Source: an uncultured Bacteroidales bacterium (GTDB lineage: Bacteria; Bacteroidota; Bacteroidia; Bacteroidales; UBA932). Taken from it: DNA of 5,906 nt. Below are positions 1 to 5,906 of the stretch, piece after piece. Where the stretch lies: assembly GCA_927798505.1 (NCBI GenBank), contig CAKMNE010000095.1:1-5906 (forward strand). The letters run 5' to 3'. Both the position numbers and the translations under genes were made by a program. The notes below the pieces were generated by a model. It searched no databases. It was given only the letters and a program-made list of their open reading frames with translations, and had not been told where the DNA came from. How positions within the stretch are numbered: position 1 is the stretch's first letter; each line of letters opens with the position of its first letter.

Positions 1-1368
1 GCCTCAGACTATTTCGACCAGCTCTACGAGTGGGCCGAAGACCTGATCAAGCGCGGCCTCGCCTATGTCGATGACGAAACCCAGGAGGAAATCTCCGCCC
101 ACCGCGGAACCGTGGACAAGCCAGGCATAGAAAGCCCGTACCGCAACCGCAGCGTAGAGGAGAACCTTCGTCTGTTCAGGGAAATGAAGGCAGGCAAATA
201 CGCCGACGGTGAAAAGGTGCTCCGCGCGAAAATCGACATGGCGCACCCGAACATGATGTTCCGCGATCCGCTTCTTTACCGAATCAAGCACGCACACCAC
301 CACCGCACGGGTGACAAATGGTGCATTTATCCTATGTACGACTACACCCACGGCCAGTGCGACTCCATAGAGCACATCACCCACTCCATATGCACCCTCG
401 AGTTCGACGTGCACCGTCCGCTCTACGACTGGTTCATCCAGACTCTGGGCATCTTCCCTTCACATCAGTACGAGTTCGCAAGACTCAACCTCACCTACAC
501 CCTGATGTCCAAGCGCAAGCTCCTGGAACTGGTGCAGATGGGTCTGGTTTCAGGATGGGATGACCCTCGTATGCCTACACTCTGCGGAGTAAGGCGCCGT
601 GGCTACACCGCAGAATCCCTGAAAATGTTCTGCGACAAAATCGGAGTCACCAAGCGCGACCAGCTCATCGACCTGCAGCTGCTCGAATGGTGTGTGCGCC
701 AGGACCTCAACGCCCGTTCAAACAGGTATATGGTAGTGGACGATCCGATCAAGGTCACCCTCACCAACTGGCCTGAAGGACAGGTGGAATGGTACGACTG
801 TCCTCTCAATCCGGCTGAACCGGAGGGTGCCACCCGTAAAGTTCCGTTCACCGGAGAACTGCTCATCGACAGGGCTGACTTCATGGAGGATGCTCCGAAG
901 AAATTCTTCCGCCTCAAGCCTGACGGGGAAGTGCGTCTCAAATACACCTACATCATCAAGTGCAACGAGGTGGTAAAGGACGACAGCGGACGCGTTGTGG
1001 AACTCAAGTGCACCTACGACCCTAGCACACGTCCGGGAACCGGAGAGCGGCGTTCAGTCAAGGGTACAATCCACTGGGTATCAACTGCTTACGCAAAAGA
1101 ACTGGAGATTCGCAAATACGACCGCCTCTTCACCCTTGCAGACATGAGCCAGGTGCCTGAGGACAAGGACTACAAGGACTTCCTCAACCCTGAGAGCCTC
1201 GTGGTTGTCAAGGGATATGCCGAACCGGCCCTTCTCGAGGACGAGTCAGGCATAGCAGTGCAGTTCGAGCGTGTAGGCTACTATGTCAAGGATTCCGACA
1301 GCACCCCTGAGCATCCGGTATTCAACAGAACCGTAACGCTCAAGGATTCATACAAGCCTGAGAACTAG
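1..1368 (+). CDS. glnS: Glutaminyl-tRNA synthetase, 5'-truncated by window edge
   Basis: Cytoplasmic class I aminoacyl-tRNA synthetase that charges tRNA-Gln with glutamine using ATP. The frame is open from base 1 (455 codons visible), so the GTG at 112 is internal, not a start. By alignment from memory with the 554-residue E. coli enzyme, about 98 N-terminal residues are missing, including the HIGH motif. Visible are the second class I signature as LMSKRKL (visible residues 168-174, bases 502-522), the WCIYPMYDYTH block, and SICTLEF. The E. coli residues Tyr211, Asp212, His215 and Cys229, known for glutamine binding or discrimination, align with Y113, D114, H117 and C131 here, which favours GlnRS over GluRS. 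The anticodon-binding beta-barrel half follows, with IHWVS, NPESLVVVKGYAEP and VFNRTVTLKD near the end. Ile codons are mostly ATC (14 of 20), as expected for a well-expressed gene. It converges on the esterase gene and overlaps it by 4 bp. Confidence 0.97.
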   Translation, partial: ASDYFDQLYEWAEDLIKRGLAYVDDETQEEISAHRGTVDKPGIESPYRNRSVEENLRLFREMKAGKYADGEKVLRAKIDMAHPNMMFRDPLLYRIKHAHHHRTGDKWCIYPMYDYTHGQCDSIEHITHSICTLEFDVHRPLYDWFIQTLGIFPSHQYEFARLNLTYTLMSKRKLLELVQMGLVSGWDDPRMPTLCGVRRRGYTAESLKMFCDKIGVTKRDQLIDLQLLEWCVRQDLNARSNRYMVVDDPIKVTLTNWPEGQVEWYDCPLNPAEPEGATRKVPFTGELLIDRADFMEDAPKKFFRLKPDGEVRLKYTYIIKCNEVVKDDSGRVVELKCTYDPSTRPGTGERRSVKGTIHWVSTAYAKELEIRKYDRLFTLADMSQVPEDKDYKDFLNPESLVVVKGYAEPALLEDESGIAVQFERVGYYVKDSDSTPEHPVFNRTVTLKDSYKPEN

Positions 1369-2846
1369 TATTCTATAGGACAGCAGAAAGGGGCTGCCGG
1401 GTTGGCCTCGACATTGTGGAGATTGCCCGGAATGAAATCTCCCCAGCAGTAGCGGACCTCACGAGGGTCCGTTATTGCTTTGACATCCACAAGGAAATTC
1501 CCTTGCCAGTCGTGGGTGATGTCCGTAATCCTGTGGACCTTGCCGGCGGCATCCACCACCTCCAGGCCCTCTATCATATGGGTTCTGTCGAATCCGTTCG
1601 GTGCCCCGCTCATAATCACCTTCACCAGAGAGTCCTGCTGCATCACCGCTCTCTGAGCCTCGGGGTAATTGATGCTTATGCCCGTAATGCCGTAGTCGCG
1701 GTTCAGGGCGAGGGCGGCAAGCCTGTTGCCCACGGGTTCCTTCGTACAAGGGTGGATATTGTCATACTCCCAGGCTTTCACAAGGTCGTCCGTAGTCACA
1801 ATGGCGGAGTTCGGAATCAGCTTGGCACTCTGCCTCTGTGCGGCCCTCAGCAGGCATGCGACGCCAACCGAGGAAGCCCCGCCAGCCGAAGAAGTCTCGC
1901 CAGCCGAAGAAATCCCTCCGGAATAGTCGTAAGGAGCGATTTCCACCTGATAGAAAGGCATCGAATTGTCGTCATCCCCCCAGTCCTTCCTCCACAGGGC
2001 CACCATATCGCTCATTCTCTGCACGAAGTTCTCGTGATAGCCCACGTTGGAGCAGCCCTGGTACCATATGAAGCCCTTCGCCGTATAGCCCTGAACCGGA
2101 TGCTGCATGCCGTGGTACATCATATACGGCTTGCCCCATTGCATGGCCGCAATTGCCTCGGGCGACAGATCCTCGTCGCCATAGGCTTCCAGCATGCTCT
2201 TCGGCAGCCAGCTCTCCACCCTCGAGCCGCCCCGCGCGAAGGAAAGTATGCCTACCGGCACATCCAGCACTTCCTGCAGCCTGCGGGCGAAGAAAAAGGC
2301 GGTAGCGCTCATCCAGCGGACATTCTCCGGCAGCGGGTCCTGCCATCCTGAGCCATCGGCCACATCGCTCAGAATCTCCTCTGACTCAGTCACTTTGACC
2401 GTGTACATGCGCAGCTTCCCGGCGAGCCTCCCGCTGGTTGCAATGGCCTCGTCCGAGCCTTCCACCGGGCAGCCCCAGAAGCCGTTCAGCGGCATCTCCA
2501 TATTGGACTGTCCGCTTGCGAGCCATACTTCGCCCACCAGTACGTCCCGGATCAGCATGCGCTCCCCCTCGCCCCTCACCTCTATTGTCCATGGGTTATA
2601 TGATGCCTCCGGCGTCTGCACGCGGGCCCTCCAGGTGCCGGTGCTGTCGGCCGTGACCTTGACGGATATGCCGTCCCAGGAGGCCTTCACGCTGATTTTC
2701 GCTCCGGGCGAGCTGTGCCCCCACACAAGGGCGGAGCTCTGCTGCTGGAGCACCATACCGTCGCTGCAAGGTTCCTTCACGCTGAGGCGGGCGGCCGCTG
2801 AGATACATACAAGGGCGGCTGCCATACTGATAAGCAATCTTTTCAT
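1365..2846 (-). CDS. Secreted sialate O-acetylesterase-type SGNH hydrolase
   Basis: Predicted exported carbohydrate esterase of 493 residues that removes O-acetyl groups from sugars, with sialic acid the family's namesake substrate. Residues 1-19 look like a signal peptide (MKRLL, hydrophobic core, AAA before R20). C14 is not in a good lipobox, so a periplasmic or secreted soluble form is likelier than a lipoprotein. Residues about 21-100 form the N-terminal beta domain with the SDGMVLQQ motif. The SASA/SGNH domain follows, with GQSNMEMP (nucleophile S114), a FARGGSRVESW segment (203-213), WYQGCSN (261-267) and DNIHP (D362, H365) completing the triad. Residues 311-328 are a repeated Ser/Ala/Gly insert. 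Position 265 is Cys where many relatives have Glu. It starts 12 bp after the ROK stop without a Shine-Dalgarno, so it is probably cotranscribed. The true substrate could equally be acetylated plant or host glycan; the sequence does not decide. Confidence 0.92.
   Translation of the reverse strand: MKRLLISMAAALVCISAAARLSVKEPCSDGMVLQQQSSALVWGHSSPGAKISVKASWDGISVKVTADSTGTWRARVQTPEASYNPWTIEVRGEGERMLIRDVLVGEVWLASGQSNMEMPLNGFWGCPVEGSDEAIATSGRLAGKLRMYTVKVTESEEILSDVADGSGWQDPLPENVRWMSATAFFFARRLQEVLDVPVGILSFARGGSRVESWLPKSMLEAYGDEDLSPEAIAAMQWGKPYMMYHGMQHPVQGYTAKGFIWYQGCSNVGYHENFVQRMSDMVALWRKDWGDDDNSMPFYQVEIAPYDYSGGISSAGETSSAGGASSVGVACLLRAAQRQSAKLIPNSAIVTTDDLVKAWEYDNIHPCTKEPVGNRLAALALNRDYGITGISINYPEAQRAVMQQDSLVKVIMSGAPNGFDRTHMIEGLEVVDAAGKVHRITDITHDWQGNFLVDVKAITDPREVRYCWGDFIPGNLHNVEANPAAPFCCPIEY
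1449..1475 (+). terminator. Possible glnS terminator hairpin inside the antisense esterase gene
   Basis: A perfect 6-bp GC-rich inverted repeat, CGGACC (1453-1458) and GGTCCG (1466-1471), has a 7-base loop. It extends outward by four A-U or G-U pairs to 1449 and 1475, and the core stem is followed by TTATTGCTTTG. It lies about 80 bases past the glnS stop, so it could end the glnS transcript. There is no intergenic space, so any terminator must sit inside the opposing gene. The U-tract is interrupted and the bases also encode the esterase, so chance is a real alternative. Confidence 0.25.
1863..1916 (-). repeat. 3 x 18-bp in-frame tandem repeat inside the esterase gene
   Basis: Three adjacent 18-bp units (1863-1880, 1881-1898, 1899-1916) share the plus-strand core GCCARCCGARGAA. 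On the coding strand they encode three hexapeptides, GISSAG, ETSSAG and GASSVG, which are esterase residues 311-328. Units 2 and 3 differ at only three positions; unit 1 is more diverged. Since each unit is six codons, gain or loss of copies keeps the frame. The insert falls between APYDYSG and the following CLLRAAQ helix, a surface-loop position in the catalytic domain by family comparison. Confidence 0.9.
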
Positions 2847-2858
2847 GGTCTTGAATAA

Positions 2859-4040
2859 TTAGATTCCCAGGAGTTTCGAGCGGCTCAGCAGGCAATCGCC
2901 TATGCCCGCGGCCTTGAGCCCCAGTTCTGAGAACATAAAACGGGTATCCGAACTTACCTTGGAAAGGGAGTACCTGTTCACCGCCGTCTTGATAGGCAGC
3001 ATAAGGTAGTCCTTGCCCACGATGAGCCTTCCTCCAATCACCACCAGTCCGGGGTTGAAGATATTGATGACACCGGCAAGGCCCTGCCCGAGGGTGGTGC
3101 CCACGGTCTCTATGCACTCTATTGCGAGCACATCCTCATTCTTCACCGCATCCAGAATGTCGTTGAGGTGGATTTCCCCCTTCTGGGCATAGATTTTTGC
3201 AAGCGAAGACTTGCGTCCGGAAGCTATCTTCTCGAGTATCATCCTGTGCAGGGCGCTTCCCGAAGCCCCCGTTTCCAGGCAGCCCACCTTGCCGCAGCGG
3301 CAGATGAGGTTGTTGTCCAGAACGGGGAAGTGGCCGATTTCCCCGGAGAAGCCCGACTTTCCGTAGTACAGCTCCCCTCCGAGTATCATTCCCATGCCCA
3401 GGCCCCAGCTCAGGTTGATGAAAATCATATTCTTGTCCGCGGACTTGCCCATATGCATATACTCCCCGTAGGTCATGGCCCTGGAGTCGTTCTCTATATT
3501 GACCGGCACTTCGAGCTGCTGTTCGAAGAGCTTGCGCATAGGGATGTCGTCGCTGACGAAATAGGTCAGCGAATAGCCCTTTTCCGGGTTCACGCGTCCG
3601 GACAGGCTCACGCCCACTCCCAGCACTTCCTCCCAGCCCACTCCGAGCTTGTACACCTCATCCTTGACGCACTGGCAGATCTTCTTGAAGGAATCCGCAT
3701 TGGCTTCAAGCACGAAAGGAATCTCGGGAATGAAGGAAATCAGCTGTCCCTTGAAATTGCACAGAGCGAGGTGAAAGTGCTGCCTGGAGATATCCACGCC
3801 GACAAAATATCCGGCCTTCGGGTTGAGTCCGTATATATTGGGACGCCTTCCGCCCTTGGTGCAGTCCACCTTGCCCTCATCTTCGATAAGGCCGCGGTCC
3901 ATCATATCCATTATCGTCTTGGTAATGGTAGGGACGCTGATGTTGAGGCTCTTGCTGAAATCTGCGATGCTGTAGGTATCGTTTTCTATGCAAAGCCTGA
4001 GGATGTCTTTTTCTATGGGCTTCAGCTTAGTCATATTCAT
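2859..4040 (-). CDS. ROK-family transcriptional regulator (NagC/XylR type)
   Basis: A 393-residue DNA-binding regulator of the ROK (repressor, ORF, kinase) family, which senses sugars or sugar phosphates. Residues about 9-60 form a winged helix-turn-helix (IADFSKSLNISVPTITK), with the wing followed by GGRRP (63-67). The ROK domain starts at VGVDIS (80-85), the first phosphate loop. It continues through GVGVSLSGRV, ENDSRA (D185 at the catalytic-base position of sugar kinases) and EIGH (E234, H237). The zinc-type cluster CRCGKVGC (C247, C249, C254) follows, then VVIGG (333-337). The second glycine loop reads LSWGLGMG rather than the usual TxGTGxG, so kinase activity is doubtful and a pure regulator is likelier. 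An alternative start exists at the third codon (M3). It is first in an operon with the esterase and divergent from the HAMP gene, suggesting autoregulation. The ligand is not readable from sequence. Confidence 0.94.
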   Translation of the reverse strand: MNMTKLKPIEKDILRLCIENDTYSIADFSKSLNISVPTITKTIMDMMDRGLIEDEGKVDCTKGGRRPNIYGLNPKAGYFVGVDISRQHFHLALCNFKGQLISFIPEIPFVLEANADSFKKICQCVKDEVYKLGVGWEEVLGVGVSLSGRVNPEKGYSLTYFVSDDIPMRKLFEQQLEVPVNIENDSRAMTYGEYMHMGKSADKNMIFINLSWGLGMGMILGGELYYGKSGFSGEIGHFPVLDNNLICRCGKVGCLETGASGSALHRMILEKIASGRKSSLAKIYAQKGEIHLNDILDAVKNEDVLAIECIETVGTTLGQGLAGVINIFNPGLVVIGGRLIVGKDYLMLPIKTAVNRYSLSKVSSDTRFMFSELGLKAAGIGDCLLSRSKLLGI

Positions 4041-4059
4041 TCCATTATAGTAATCCTCA

Positions 4060-4067
4060 CAAATTTA
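4060..4067 (-). promoter_or_regulatory. Candidate -7 box for the ROK-esterase operon
   Basis: On the minus strand this reads TAAATTTG, a full match to the Bacteroidota -7 consensus TAnnTTTG. It lies 19 bases from the ROK start codon and would give a short leader of roughly a dozen bases. I see no TTTG at the usual -33 distance, so this is a half-supported promoter. Confidence 0.45.
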
Positions 4068-4107
4068 TTAAAAACATTTCGTATATTTGAGGGTATTTTA
4101 TAAATTT
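4061..4107. promoter_or_regulatory. Loose AT-rich inverted repeat, possible ROK operator
   Basis: The left arm AAATTTATTAAAA (4061-4073) and right arm TTTTATAAATTT (4096-4107) are reverse complements apart from one extra T. The left arm overlaps the minus-strand -7 box. The right arm covers the expected plus-strand transcription start. ROK repressors such as NagC and Mlc bind AT-rich palindromes, so a looped or paired operator is conceivable. In so AT-rich a spacer such arms arise easily by chance. Confidence 0.25.
4082..4089 (+). promoter_or_regulatory. Candidate -7 box for the HAMP-helicase unit
   Basis: TATATTTG matches the Bacteroidota -7 consensus TAnnTTTG exactly. Transcription would begin near 4096, giving an AT-rich leader of about 29 bases that ends in an A-run just before ATG 4125. 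This A/T-rich, Shine-Dalgarno-free leader is typical of the phylum. A clear -33 TTTG is not present. Confidence 0.5.
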
Positions 4108-4124
4108 CTTCAAAAAATTTAAAA

Positions 4125-4997
4125 ATGGCGTCCGCGAAAGCGAAAAATAACAAAATTGAGCTTAAGATGGGAATGAGCCTCAAGCTCTCCCTCAGCCTCG
4201 GTGCTATTGCGACAGTCCTGCTGCTTTCGAGCATAATTACGGTAATGGAGTACACCAAGATGAGCCGTTATGTCTCGGAAGGCATTTCCAAAGACATCAA
4301 CAGCATCAATGTGGCAAGGCAGCTGTCCGACGTGGCCAACGAATACAACCTGGACATACTCGCACTGATCGGAAACGAACCGAGCAACGAACCCGGCAGC
4401 GACGGAGCCGTCGGCAGCGCTCTTCCGGACTTCGATGCGGACTCTTTCCTGGAAAAATGTGACAGGCTTCGTTCCGCCCTCAAGGAAAGCAACAGCTCCA
4501 CCCTTGCCCTTGCCGACTCGGTTGAGTATTCATTCGCCGCCTACATGCTCACTTCCCTGGAGTTCAAGGAGGTCTATTCTTCAGATTTCATAGACACCCG
4601 CGAGTGGTACTTCGACCGTCTGCAGCCCCGCTACCAGAGGCTCAGGCGCTCCATAGACCTGCTCTCCCAGGCCATATACGAGAAACTCAACAACAAGTCC
4701 GAAGACTTTGACAGCGGCTACTACCGGAGCATAATGCCGGGAATAGTGACTGCCGGAGTGGGACTTGTGCTTGTGCTGATGCTGCTGTTCTTCCTGCAGT
4801 TCTACTATGTCAGACCGCTCAACAGAATAGCCGCGGCACTCAAGTTGCATTCCACCCAGAACCGCAAATACACCGTGGACTTCGAGGGGGATGACCAACT
4901 GAAGCAAATCAACGACGGCATACGCTCCCTGTCCGAGGACAATGACCAGCTGCGCCGCCGCATCACAGCCCTCAAGGCAGGAGCCAAGTCTGAATAG
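4125..4997 (+). CDS. Two-TM periplasmic sensor-like protein with HAMP domain and no output domain
   Basis: An inner-membrane protein of 290 residues whose function I cannot name. The layout resembles the sensory half of a chemoreceptor or histidine kinase. It has a basic cytoplasmic N-terminus (1-19), TM1 (about 20-41), a mostly helical periplasmic region (about 42-202) of four-helix-bundle receptor type, TM2 (about 205-228), then a HAMP-like linker. The HAMP is marked by VRPLNRI (229-235), the DDQLKQINDGIRSL second helix (256-269) and a short charged coiled tail to residue 290. A stop then follows, with no kinase, cyclase or MCP signalling domain. The next frame encodes the helicase, so no split output domain is hidden downstream. 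The loop around 84-106 is low-complexity (Ser, Gly, Pro, Asp). The start follows the AT-rich leader directly. It is divergent from the ROK gene and probably cotranscribed with the helicase 2 bp downstream. It might act by pairing with a partner elsewhere, which is inference. Confidence 0.85.
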   Translation: MASAKAKNNKIELKMGMSLKLSLSLGAIATVLLLSSIITVMEYTKMSRYVSEGISKDINSINVARQLSDVANEYNLDILALIGNEPSNEPGSDGAVGSALPDFDADSFLEKCDRLRSALKESNSSTLALADSVEYSFAAYMLTSLEFKEVYSSDFIDTREWYFDRLQPRYQRLRRSIDLLSQAIYEKLNNKSEDFDSGYYRSIMPGIVTAGVGLVLVLMLLFFLQFYYVRPLNRIAAALKLHSTQNRKYTVDFEGDDQLKQINDGIRSLSEDNDQLRRRITALKAGAKSE

Positions 4998-4999
4998 CG

Positions 5000-5906
5000 A
5001 TGGACAGGGCGGCATTCTTCGAAAACGGTTTTCTGAGCAAGTTCGGCTACGAGCCCACAGCTTGCCAGGCAAGGCTTTTCCATACAATGGGGGAATTCCT
5101 TGCCGGAGATGACGCCGACATCCTGGTAGTCAACGGATATGCCGGAACGGGCAAGACCTCGGCCCTGGCCGCCGTCATAAACTCCCTGAAGGACTACGAC
5201 ATCGCTTCCGTGCTGCTCGCCCCGACCGGCCGCGCCGCAAAGGTGCTGAGCTCCTTTGCCGGAGCCCCGGCCCAGACCATACACAAATGCATATACCGTC
5301 AGAAAAGCGTCTCCAGCGAGGGCGTGGGCCATTTCACGCTCAACCCGAACAAGTCGCGCAGCACTCTCTTCGTCGTGGATGAGGCCTCGCTCATAGGCAT
5401 TGACGCCCTGCCCGAGAACAGCTCGTCCATCTTCGGCTCCGGCAATCTGCTGGACGACCTCATAAGCTATGTGCGCGCAGGCGACGACTGCCGCCTGGTG
5501 CTGGTCGGGGACAGCGCCCAGCTGCCTCCTGTGGGCATGGACGAAAGCCCGGCCCTTGCGCGGGGCTATATCTCCGCCTACGGAGGGGTGATGTTCGAAG
5601 AGCTCTCGACTGTGGTAAGGCAGGCCGAAAGCTCCGGGATTCTGCGCAACGCCACCGCCATCCGAAGCGACCTTTTCGCCGGCACCCTGAAGATTGACCT
5701 GCGCGGCTGCGACGACTTGGAAAGGGTGAGCGGAGAGCAGCTCATAGATGTAATCGGCTCTGCCTACGATACTTACGGGGAGGACGAAACCATAGTGCTC
5801 TGCCGCTCCAACAAAAAGGCAATACGCTACAACCTCGGCATACGCTCCACCGTCCAGTTCAAGGAGGAGCGCCTGCTGCGCGGGGACAAGCTGATGGTAG
5901 TCAAGA
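5000..5906 (+). CDS. RecD-like ATP-dependent DNA helicase (SF1), 3'-truncated by window edge
   Basis: DNA helicase of superfamily 1, RecD/Dda-like group, using ATP to unwind DNA during repair or replication, with 5'-to-3' polarity expected from the family. The frame runs from ATG 5000 to the window end (302 residues). Motifs in order are Walker A GYAGTGKT (46-53, K52), motif Ia LLAPTGRAAK (72-81), Walker B FVVDEAS (124-130, D127 and E128), motif III VLVGDSAQLPPVG (167-179) and motif IV-like LSTVVRQ (202-208, R207). The visible end, LLRGDKLMVVK, resembles the entry to the C-terminal part. The last motifs (V, VI and the UvrD_C_2-type end) lie outside the window. No RecD N-terminal domain is present, so it is the small stand-alone form rather than RecBCD RecD. 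ATA is its commonest Ile codon (9 of 18), unlike glnS. It begins 2 bp after the HAMP gene stop with no promoter or Shine-Dalgarno between, so it is likely translated from the same message. Confidence 0.93.
   Translation, partial: MDRAAFFENGFLSKFGYEPTACQARLFHTMGEFLAGDDADILVVNGYAGTGKTSALAAVINSLKDYDIASVLLAPTGRAAKVLSSFAGAPAQTIHKCIYRQKSVSSEGVGHFTLNPNKSRSTLFVVDEASLIGIDALPENSSSIFGSGNLLDDLISYVRAGDDCRLVLVGDSAQLPPVGMDESPALARGYISAYGGVMFEELSTVVRQAESSGILRNATAIRSDLFAGTLKIDLRGCDDLERVSGEQLIDVIGSAYDTYGEDETIVLCRSNKKAIRYNLGIRSTVQFKEERLLRGDKLMVVK

Noticed and set aside
112..114. GTG as the start of glnS
   Set aside because: The same frame is open to base 1 and the upstream residues (ASDYFDQLYEW and on) match GlnRS, so the gene continues beyond the left edge.
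1416..2351. 311-codon plus-strand open frame opposite the esterase
   Set aside because: It is antisense to a gene with complete SGNH motifs. Its translation is rich in His, Arg, Leu and Pro with no recognisable domain, as expected of a shadow frame.
2805..2807. Lipoprotein cysteine (C14) in the esterase leader
   Set aside because: The residues before it are A-L-V, and Val at -1 does not fit a lipobox. A signal peptidase I site after AAA (17-19) fits better.
3168..4103. 311-codon plus-strand open frame opposite the ROK gene
   Set aside because: Antisense to a full ROK protein and crossing its promoter region. The translation is Val/His/Leu-rich with no motif. The equal length to the other shadow frame is coincidence.
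4998..4999. Frameshift splitting a kinase domain from the HAMP protein
   Set aside because: Sequence after the stop encodes a helicase from its own ATG with intact motifs, and no kinase-like residues appear there in the other plus-strand frames I looked at.
4805..5332. 175-codon minus-strand frame across the HAMP-helicase junction
   Set aside because: It lies opposite the HAMP domain and the helicase Walker A region, both well supported, and has no domain of its own.
1..5906. CRISPR array, insertion sequence, tRNA or defence island
   Set aside because: No spaced direct repeats, terminal inverted repeats, transposase or cloverleaf was seen. The only tandem repeat is coding and contiguous.

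Overview
The window looks like chromosomal DNA of a member of the Bacteroidota, probably Bacteroidales. Three things point there. No start codon I could place has a Shine-Dalgarno sequence, and the leaders are A/T-rich. Both promoter candidates fit the Bacteroidota -7 box TAnnTTTG. The gene set (GlnRS, a secreted SGNH O-acetylesterase, a ROK regulator and a small RecD-like helicase) is ordinary for gut or host-associated Bacteroidales. The genus is not determined. Coding DNA is moderately GC-rich; the only long AT-rich stretch is the divergent promoter region at 4041-4124.

Layout: (1) 1-1368, plus strand: the 3' portion of glnS, cut by the left edge. (2) 4040 down to 1365, minus strand: a two-gene operon of a ROK-family transcriptional regulator (2859-4040) followed after 12 bp by a secreted sialate O-acetylesterase-type enzyme (1365-2846). 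The esterase and glnS converge and share the palindrome CTAG as both stop codons. (3) 4041-4124: an 84-bp AT-rich divergent promoter region with one candidate -7 box per strand and a loose inverted repeat. (4) 4125 to the right edge, plus strand: a two-gene unit of a two-TM HAMP protein without an output domain (4125-4997), then, 2 bp after its stop, a RecD-like SF1 DNA helicase (5000 onward) cut by the right edge.

How the parts may work together: the ROK protein is the likely sugar-responsive regulator of its own operon. It would control an enzyme that removes O-acetyl groups from glycans such as sialic acids or plant polysaccharides. Because the two promoter candidates are about 20 bp apart, it could also influence the HAMP/helicase unit. 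GlnS is housekeeping and unrelated. I see no mobile element, CRISPR array, tRNA or rRNA, and no clearly new defence system. The most unusual points are an in-frame 3 x 18 bp tandem repeat inside the esterase catalytic domain, the shared-stop convergence, and the output-less HAMP protein coupled to a helicase.
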